Source: Sporobacter sp963675425 (GTDB lineage: Bacteria > Bacillota > Clostridia > Oscillospirales > Oscillospiraceae). From it: 64,000 nucleotides of DNA. The notes beneath the pieces are model-generated. The model had not been told where the DNA came from. It saw only the letters and a list, made by a program, of their open reading frames with translations, and searched no databases. The stretch spans positions 1,178,001 through 1,242,000 of the forward strand of contig OY776214.1 in NCBI GenBank assembly GCA_963675425.1, given 5' to 3'. Below are positions 59,350-64,000 of this stretch, one piece after another (the stretch's first letter is position 1; each line of letters starts with the position of its first letter). The translations under genes and the position numbers were made by a program.

Positions 59350-61101
59350 TCAGTAAACGCGAGTCTTTTTCTCCTGTTTAAGGGAATCGATAAAAACATT
59401 AAGGCTAACCGCGCCCTGGTCACCTCCGGCCCGTGTACGAACCGTGACCATGCCCGTTTCGGCCTCCTTGTCGCCGAGGACGAGCATGTAGGGGATTTTC
59501 TGCATCTGCGCCTCGCGAATTTTATAACCGATCTTTTCGCTGCGGAAATCCGTCTCAACGCGGAAGCCCGCGTCCTTGAGCCGTGCGGCGACCGTCTCGG
59601 CGTAATCGCGGCTGCGGTCGGTGATGGGCAGGACAATGGCCTGCACAGGCGCCAGCCACAGGGGAAATGCGCCGGCAAAGTGCTCGGTAAGAATGCCGAT
59701 AAAGCGCTCGATGGAGCCATAGGCCGCCGTATGAAGCATAATCGGCCGATGCTTGGCGCCGTCCGCGCCGGTGTACTCGAGATCAAACCGCTCGGGCATC
59801 TGGAAATCGAGCTGGATGGTGCCGCACTGCCAGGTGCGCCCGATGGCGTCCACCAGGTGGAAGTCGATCTTCGGACCGTAAAACGCACCGTCACCGGGGT
59901 TTAAAACGTATTCCTTGCCGTTTTTATCAAGCACGTCCTTGAGGATACGCTCGCTGTATTCGCGGACCTTGTCGTCACCGATGAAGTCCTCCGGGCAGGT
60001 CGACAGCTCCATGTGGTACTCAAAGCCGAAGAGCTTATAAATCCGGTCGATTTTCTGAATGACGCCCAGAATCTCGTCGTGCGCGTGTTCTTCCGTCATA
60101 AAGATGTGCGCGTCGTCCTGGGTGAAAGCGCGTACGCGCATCAGGCCGTGCAGAGCGCCGGACAGCTCGTGCCGGTGCACCAGGCCCAACTCGCCCACGC
60201 GCATCGGCAGGTCTTTATAAGACCACATGCGCCGCTTGTACGCCAGCATGCCACCGGGACAATTCATCGGCTTGACAGCATAATCCTCGCCATCAATTTT
60301 TGTGAAGTACATGTTTTCTTTATAGTGGTCCCAATGGCCGCTGCGGTGCCAGAGCTCCTCGTTTAAAATGATCGGCGTTTTGATTTCCTGATAGCCGCAT
60401 TCCTGATGAAGCTCACGCCAGTAAGATTCCAGCTCGTTGCGGATGACCATGCCTTTCGGGAAAAAGAAGGGGAAGCCGGGGCCTTCGTCATAGAGCGCGA
60501 ACAGCTCGAGCTCGCGGCCGAGCTTGCGGTGGTCGCGCCGCTTGGCCTCTTCAATGCGCGCGAGGTATTCGTCGAGCTCGTCCTTTTTCATAAAGCAGGT
60601 GCCGTAAATACGCTGGAGCATTTTCTTGTTTGCGTCCCCGCGCCAGTAAGCCCCCGTGCAGCTGGTGAGCTTCATGGCGTTGGCTTTGACGCGGCCGGTA
60701 TTATCCAGATGCGGGCCGGCGCAAAGATCTACAAATTCACCCTGCTTGTAGAAGCTGATGACGGCGTCTTCCGGCAGATCGCGGATGAGCTCAACCTTAT
60801 ACGGTTCCTCGCGCTCAGTCATGAGCTGGATGGCGTCCTCGCGGGGCAGCTCAAAACGCTCGAGAGACAGCTTTTCCTTAATGATTTTTTTCATCTCGGC
60901 TTCCAGAGCATCCAGCGTCTCGGGCGTAAACGTCTCAGCCGTATCAAAATCATAATAAAACCCGTCGGCTATGGCCGGGCCTATAGCGAGCCTGGCGTCC
61001 GGATACAAGCGTTTAACGGCCTGGGCCAGAATATGTGACGTTGTGTGACGGTATGCTTTTTTATATTCTTCATTTTCAAATGTATAATTATTATCGGACA
61101 A
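59350..61101 (-). CDS. thrS: Threonyl-tRNA synthetase lacking the TGS domain
   Basis: The 583-residue protein begins with the editing-domain region YRHTTSHILAQAVKRLYPDA and continues with the class II catalytic core: the VGELGLVHRHELSGALHGLMRVRAF stretch (motif 2) and APVQAIVLPI at the anticodon-binding domain. Typical ThrS has about 640 residues and a TGS domain of about 60 residues first; that domain is missing, as in some clostridial versions. The TTG start at 61101 is favoured by GGGAG eight bases upstream; ATG 61110 is directly next to it and ATG 61134 has no RBS. No T-box leader was seen. Confidence 0.9.
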   Translation of the reverse strand: MSDNNYTFENEEYKKAYRHTTSHILAQAVKRLYPDARLAIGPAIADGFYYDFDTAETFTPETLDALEAEMKKIIKEKLSLERFELPREDAIQLMTEREEPYKVELIRDLPEDAVISFYKQGEFVDLCAGPHLDNTGRVKANAMKLTSCTGAYWRGDANKKMLQRIYGTCFMKKDELDEYLARIEEAKRRDHRKLGRELELFALYDEGPGFPFFFPKGMVIRNELESYWRELHQECGYQEIKTPIILNEELWHRSGHWDHYKENMYFTKIDGEDYAVKPMNCPGGMLAYKRRMWSYKDLPMRVGELGLVHRHELSGALHGLMRVRAFTQDDAHIFMTEEHAHDEILGVIQKIDRIYKLFGFEYHMELSTCPEDFIGDDKVREYSERILKDVLDKNGKEYVLNPGDGAFYGPKIDFHLVDAIGRTWQCGTIQLDFQMPERFDLEYTGADGAKHRPIMLHTAAYGSIERFIGILTEHFAGAFPLWLAPVQAIVLPITDRSRDYAETVAARLKDAGFRVETDFRSEKIGYKIREAQMQKIPYMLVLGDKEAETGMVTVRTRAGGDQGAVSLNVFIDSLKQEKKTRVY

Positions 61102-61330
61102 ACGTATCATCTCCCTGAATTCATAAACTATCATGATCGGGCCGCACTGTCAAGCACGGATACGTTAGCTTCTATTAAAGCCCCATTAATGACGAATTTA
61201 TGAACATTGGACCGGGTATTTTATAAAAATGTTTTAATTTCGTTCATGCAATGGACATAAACGCGCTTTATGATAAAGCTACCGAAAAACAAAATCCAAC
61301 GCACCATCTATAAGCCAGGAGGAATCATAT

Positions 61331-63037
61331 ATGTATAACGATGACGAAAGGAAAACCGAGAACCTCGGAAACGAAGCTGCGTCATCTGCAAATTCGGAAC
61401 CCGTAAAAAACGATAAGCCGAACAGCAGCCCGTCCGGGAATTCCACAGAGCCGGCCGGCGGTCAGCCGGGACTGTATGTTGCCGGCCAGGGTATGTCCGA
61501 TAGTCAGCCGGGGCCGTCGGTTGCAGGCCCTTCGGGATTGACCGGTGGTAATCAGCCGGGACCGACCAGCGGTAATCAGCCGGGATTGACCGGCGGCAGT
61601 CAGCCGGGACCGACCGGCGGACAGGACGGGCCGGCAGCGCCGCAGCCGCCTAACGAGGTTAAGCCCAATACGTATTACGAGCCGTGGCAGCAGCCGGTTT
61701 ACCGCGGTCCCGGGCAGGAGTATTCGCCCGGACTGCACAGCGGCGGCCATAACGCGTACCAAAGAAGCGCGCCGACACCCCCGCCTCCCCCGCCGAAAAA
61801 AAAGAAAAGCGGTTTCAGCGGTTTTGTCAAGGCGGTGTGTCTCGTCCTCGTGTGCGTGTTGGCCAGTGCCGGCGCTACTTACGGCGTATTGCAGTACGAC
61901 CGGAATTACGGCGACGGCCAGGATGTCAACCAGGTTGTGCTCGGCACGGCCGCGCCCGGTGATGACGATGCCGAAGTATCGGCGCAATCGGACAATACTC
62001 CGGCGGCGACAGGCCTCACGTCCTCCGGGAAGGAGATGTCTGCCGAGGATATTTACGGCATGGCCGTCAATCAGGTCGTCGGCGTTAACTCGGAATCCAA
62101 GACCAATGTGTTCGGCCAGCTGACGACGTCGGCTGTATCCGGCTCAGGTTTTATCATTTCCGAGGAAGGCTACATTGTCACCAACTATCACGTTATTGAT
62201 TACGCCGTTAATGACGGCTATACGCTGACGGTTATGATGCACGACGGGACCTCTTATCCCGCGCAGGTTGTCGGCTATGACCAGGACAACGACGTGGCTG
62301 TCATAAAGATTGACGCCCCCAATTTGAGCGTCGTCTCCATCGGCGACAACAACGATATGAAGGTTGGCGACCGGATTTATACCATCGGCAATCCGCTGGG
62401 CGAACTTGACTACACCATGACAAGCGGCATCGTCAGTGCCTTGGACCGCGTGATACAGGTCGACGCCAGCACGAGCATCAACATGTTCCAGATTGACGCG
62501 GCCGTCAACTCCGGTAACTCAGGCGGCCCGGTTTATAACGCCGAGGGTAAGGTCATTGGGATCGTATCGGCTAAATATGCCAGCACCGGTGTGGAAGGCC
62601 TTGGGTTTGCGATTCCCATTAATGACGCGGTGGATATCGTTTCCCAGCTGATTACGAACGGCTATGTCTCCGGAAAGCCCAGCATGGGCATCTCGGTTAG
62701 AGATTGGTCAAGCGCTTACGCGCAGTACTACGGTACGCCGGAGGGCGCGCTGGTTGAAGCTGTGGCTCCCGGAAGCGCGGCCGACAAGGCCGGCATCAAG
62801 GTCGGCGATATTATCACAAAGCTTGGTGACACGGACGTCACGTCCTCCAATACGCTGCTGATCGCCAAGAAGACGTTCAGTGCCGGGGATACGACAACAA
62901 TTATTGTCAACCGTGACGGGGAGGAGTTCAGCCTTTCGATCACCTTTGACGAGGAGGGCGTCACCGCCACCTCCAGCCATACAACGACGACGCAGGAGCA
63001 GCCTGTTCTGCCGAACCGGGCAGGAATTGCCGGCTGA
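61331..63037 (+). CDS. HtrA/DegP-like membrane-anchored serine protease with PDZ domain
   Basis: The 568-residue protein has a Gly/Pro/Gln-rich cytoplasmic tail (1-150; GNQPGPTS/GSQPGPTG repeats), one membrane helix (about 163-183), a trypsin-like domain with His in NYHVID, Asp in DNDVAVIKID and Ser in NSGNSGGPV, and a C-terminal PDZ domain (about 455-540). It degrades misfolded envelope proteins. The AGGAGG RBS is clear. The repeats correspond to a 24-base DNA tandem repeat at 61535-61621. Confidence 0.92.
   Translation: MYNDDERKTENLGNEAASSANSEPVKNDKPNSSPSGNSTEPAGGQPGLYVAGQGMSDSQPGPSVAGPSGLTGGNQPGPTSGNQPGLTGGSQPGPTGGQDGPAAPQPPNEVKPNTYYEPWQQPVYRGPGQEYSPGLHSGGHNAYQRSAPTPPPPPPKKKKSGFSGFVKAVCLVLVCVLASAGATYGVLQYDRNYGDGQDVNQVVLGTAAPGDDDAEVSAQSDNTPAATGLTSSGKEMSAEDIYGMAVNQVVGVNSESKTNVFGQLTTSAVSGSGFIISEEGYIVTNYHVIDYAVNDGYTLTVMMHDGTSYPAQVVGYDQDNDVAVIKIDAPNLSVVSIGDNNDMKVGDRIYTIGNPLGELDYTMTSGIVSALDRVIQVDASTSINMFQIDAAVNSGNSGGPVYNAEGKVIGIVSAKYASTGVEGLGFAIPINDAVDIVSQLITNGYVSGKPSMGISVRDWSSAYAQYYGTPEGALVEAVAPGSAADKAGIKVGDIITKLGDTDVTSSNTLLIAKKTFSAGDTTTIIVNRDGEEFSLSITFDEEGVTATSSHTTTTQEQPVLPNRAGIAG
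61535..61621 (+). repeat. 24-base in-frame tandem repeat in the HtrA-like gene
   Basis: Units at 61535-61558, 61559-61582, 61583-61606 and a partial one to 61621 code for (G)LTGGNQP-type octapeptides. Copy number could vary between strains. Confidence 0.8.
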
Positions 63038-63078
63038 TCCCGGCACGCACTTGATCAGTGTGCCGGTTTATATAAAAA

Positions 63079-63109
63079 GCTCCCCGCGGCCTTTAAGGCT
63101 GCGGGGAGC
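63079..63109. terminator. Hairpin terminator after the HtrA-like gene
   Basis: A 13-bp stem with one G-U pair (63079-63091 with 63097-63109) lies 42 bases after the protease stop. A and T runs on its left side could also make it act on minus-strand transcripts. Confidence 0.7.
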
Positions 63110-63289
63110 AATTTGCTGGCATTAAAACCGATGATACGGCTTTGATATCCAATTAAGGTTTCTTATAAAGGTTTTGCTTATTGAAATTGTTGCTGCCGAG
63201 ACCAGACAACTCGCCGTCACCGACGTAAATTCACTCGCACGGCGATTGGTCGTTAAGACGAAGGATAAAAGACTTTTCGACAAACTGTG

Positions 63290-63325
63290 CGCCCCGCGGC
63301 TATTTAGCCGCGAGGCGCTGTTTCA
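63290..63325 (-). terminator. Hairpin downstream of the thiolase gene
   Basis: A GC-rich stem (GCGCCCCGCGGCTA with TAGCCGCGAGGCGC, one bulge or mismatch) lies about 20 bases after the minus-strand thiolase stop. Confidence 0.6.
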
Positions 63326-63341
63326 TGTATGGAAGATGGCG

Positions 63342-64000
63342 TTATACTTTTTCCCAGATCGTCGCAACGCCCATGCCGCCGCCGATGCACAGCGTTGACA
63401 AACCTTTTTTGCAGTCGTCGCGCTTGAGCATTTCGTGCACCAGCGTCACGATGATGCGCGCGCCGGAGGCCCCGACGGGATGCCCCAGCGCCAGCGCGCC
63501 GCCGTTAACGTTGACCTTCGACATATCGAAGCCCAGTTCACGCGCCACGGCGACAGACTGCGCGGCAAACGCTTCGTTGGCCTCGACGAGGTCCATATCC
63601 TCAATTTTCAGGCCGGCTTTTTCCAGTGCCTGTTTTGACGCTGGTACGGGTCCGATGCCCATGATCTTCGGGTCCACGCCGCCCTGACCCCAGGAAATAA
63701 GCTTAAAGAGCGGCTTGAGACCATATTTCTTGACCGCGTCACCGGAAGCCAGCAGGATGGCCGCCGCGCCGTCGTTGATGCCGGAGGCGTTGCCGGCTGT
63801 GACGAGTCCGTCTTTTTTAAAGGCGGGCTTCAGCTTGGCCAGCGCTTCGGCTGTCGTCTTGCGCGGGAACTCGTCCACCTTGAAGTCTACCATTTCCTTC
63901 TTGACGCGAACCGGTACGGGAACGATTTCGTCGTCAAACCGGCCGGAGGCCTGAGCCGCGGCCGTTTTTGTCTGGGAAGAAAGAGCGAACGCGTCAAGTT
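63342..64000 (-). CDS. Acetyl-CoA C-acetyltransferase (thiolase), C-terminal part, cut by the right edge
   Basis: The frame is open through base 64000, so the N-terminus with the first catalytic Cys lies outside. The visible about 218 residues contain GNASGINDGAAAILLAS, the LVEANEAFAAQ segment, the His motif NGGALALGHPVGASGAR and the final Cys motif TLCIGGGMGVA. The enzyme condenses two acetyl-CoA or cleaves acetoacetyl-CoA. It could process acetoacetyl-CoA that arises from the BKACE pathway, but is far from it; butyrate formation is the more usual role. Confidence 0.93.
   Translation of the reverse strand, partial: LDAFALSSQTKTAAAQASGRFDDEIVPVPVRVKKEMVDFKVDEFPRKTTAEALAKLKPAFKKDGLVTAGNASGINDGAAAILLASGDAVKKYGLKPLFKLISWGQGGVDPKIMGIGPVPASKQALEKAGLKIEDMDLVEANEAFAAQSVAVARELGFDMSKVNVNGGALALGHPVGASGARIIVTLVHEMLKRDDCKKGLSTLCIGGGMGVATIWEKV

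Noticed and set aside
59203..59904. Plus-strand frame opposite the end of thrS
   Set aside because: It crosses the thrS terminator and overlaps conserved synthetase sequence.
61102..61330. T-box leader of thrS
   Set aside because: No conserved T-box sequence or terminator/antiterminator fold was visible on the minus strand.
61535..61621. CRISPR-like array
   Set aside because: The units are contiguous in-frame coding repeats without spacers.

Overview
The window looks like chromosomal DNA of an anaerobic, spore-forming Firmicute of the class Clostridia, probably Oscillospiraceae-like. This is an inference from gene content: an SleB-type spore cortex hydrolase, oxygen-sensitive enzymes (glycyl radical enzyme, indolepyruvate:ferredoxin oxidoreductase), DtxR-type iron control of feoA, BlaI/BlaR1-like genes, an IS1182-family element and a CTTCCCCTCCAGGGGAAG-type repeat. 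There are frequent GTG and TTG starts. No rRNA, tRNA, CRISPR array or phage module was seen.

Layout. (1) 1-1160: the tail of an SDR dehydrogenase, then an AT-rich, probably acquired methyltransferase. (2) 1281-5735, minus strand: cysteate synthase, an alpha-oxoamine synthase, an SDR reductase and a VOC protein. The first three form the logical route sulfite to cysteate to 3-keto-capnine to capnine, so this is a candidate sulfonolipid pathway in a Clostridium-type organism. (3) 6007-8352, minus strand: a [4Fe-4S] protein, a HypB/UreG-like GTPase and an ABC-type ATPase, an uncharacterised metallocentre or activation module. (4) 8920-17142, plus strand: a CoA-transferase, an LpdD-like protein, UbiX and UbiD decarboxylase parts, a Mop-like molybdenum aldehyde oxidoreductase and an aryl-alcohol-type dehydrogenase, together suggesting metabolism of aromatic acids, aldehydes and alcohols; a LysR regulator follows. 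(5) 18291-25103: a beta-keto acid cleavage enzyme, a lambda-crystallin/carnitine-dehydrogenase-like beta-hydroxy acid dehydrogenase, a cupin, a second CoA-transferase and a glycyl radical enzyme. Together they read as an undescribed anaerobic catabolic route. A PucR/CdaR-type regulator (minus) and a complete branched-chain-amino-acid-type ABC importer (27340-32109) follow.

(6) 32427-36077, minus strand: a UroD/MtaA-like methyltransferase, a ketopantoate-reductase-like protein, a thioesterase and an NlpC/P60 hydrolase. Then come cysK (plus), an orphan protein, an SLH-domain L,D-transpeptidase, a nitroreductase, an MFS permease and a large membrane-anchored putative metallopeptidase. (7) 46530-50149, plus strand: iorA-iorB-paaK, converting aryl pyruvates to aryl-acetyl-CoA and activating aryl acetates. 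(8) feoA with a DtxR-like operator, blaR1/blaI with a BlaI operator and a second L,D-transpeptidase-like gene. (9) 54801-64000: housekeeping prs and pth, an IS1182 element, a dispersed hairpin repeat, sleB, a TGS-less thrS, an HtrA-like protease and the C-terminal part of a thiolase that runs off the right edge.

The two best candidates for undescribed biology are the sulfonolipid-type operon (region 2) and the glycyl-radical/BKACE pathway (region 5). The Fe-S/GTPase/ATPase trio (region 3) is the best candidate for an unknown maturation system. All family calls were made by reading the translated sequence; no database search was possible.
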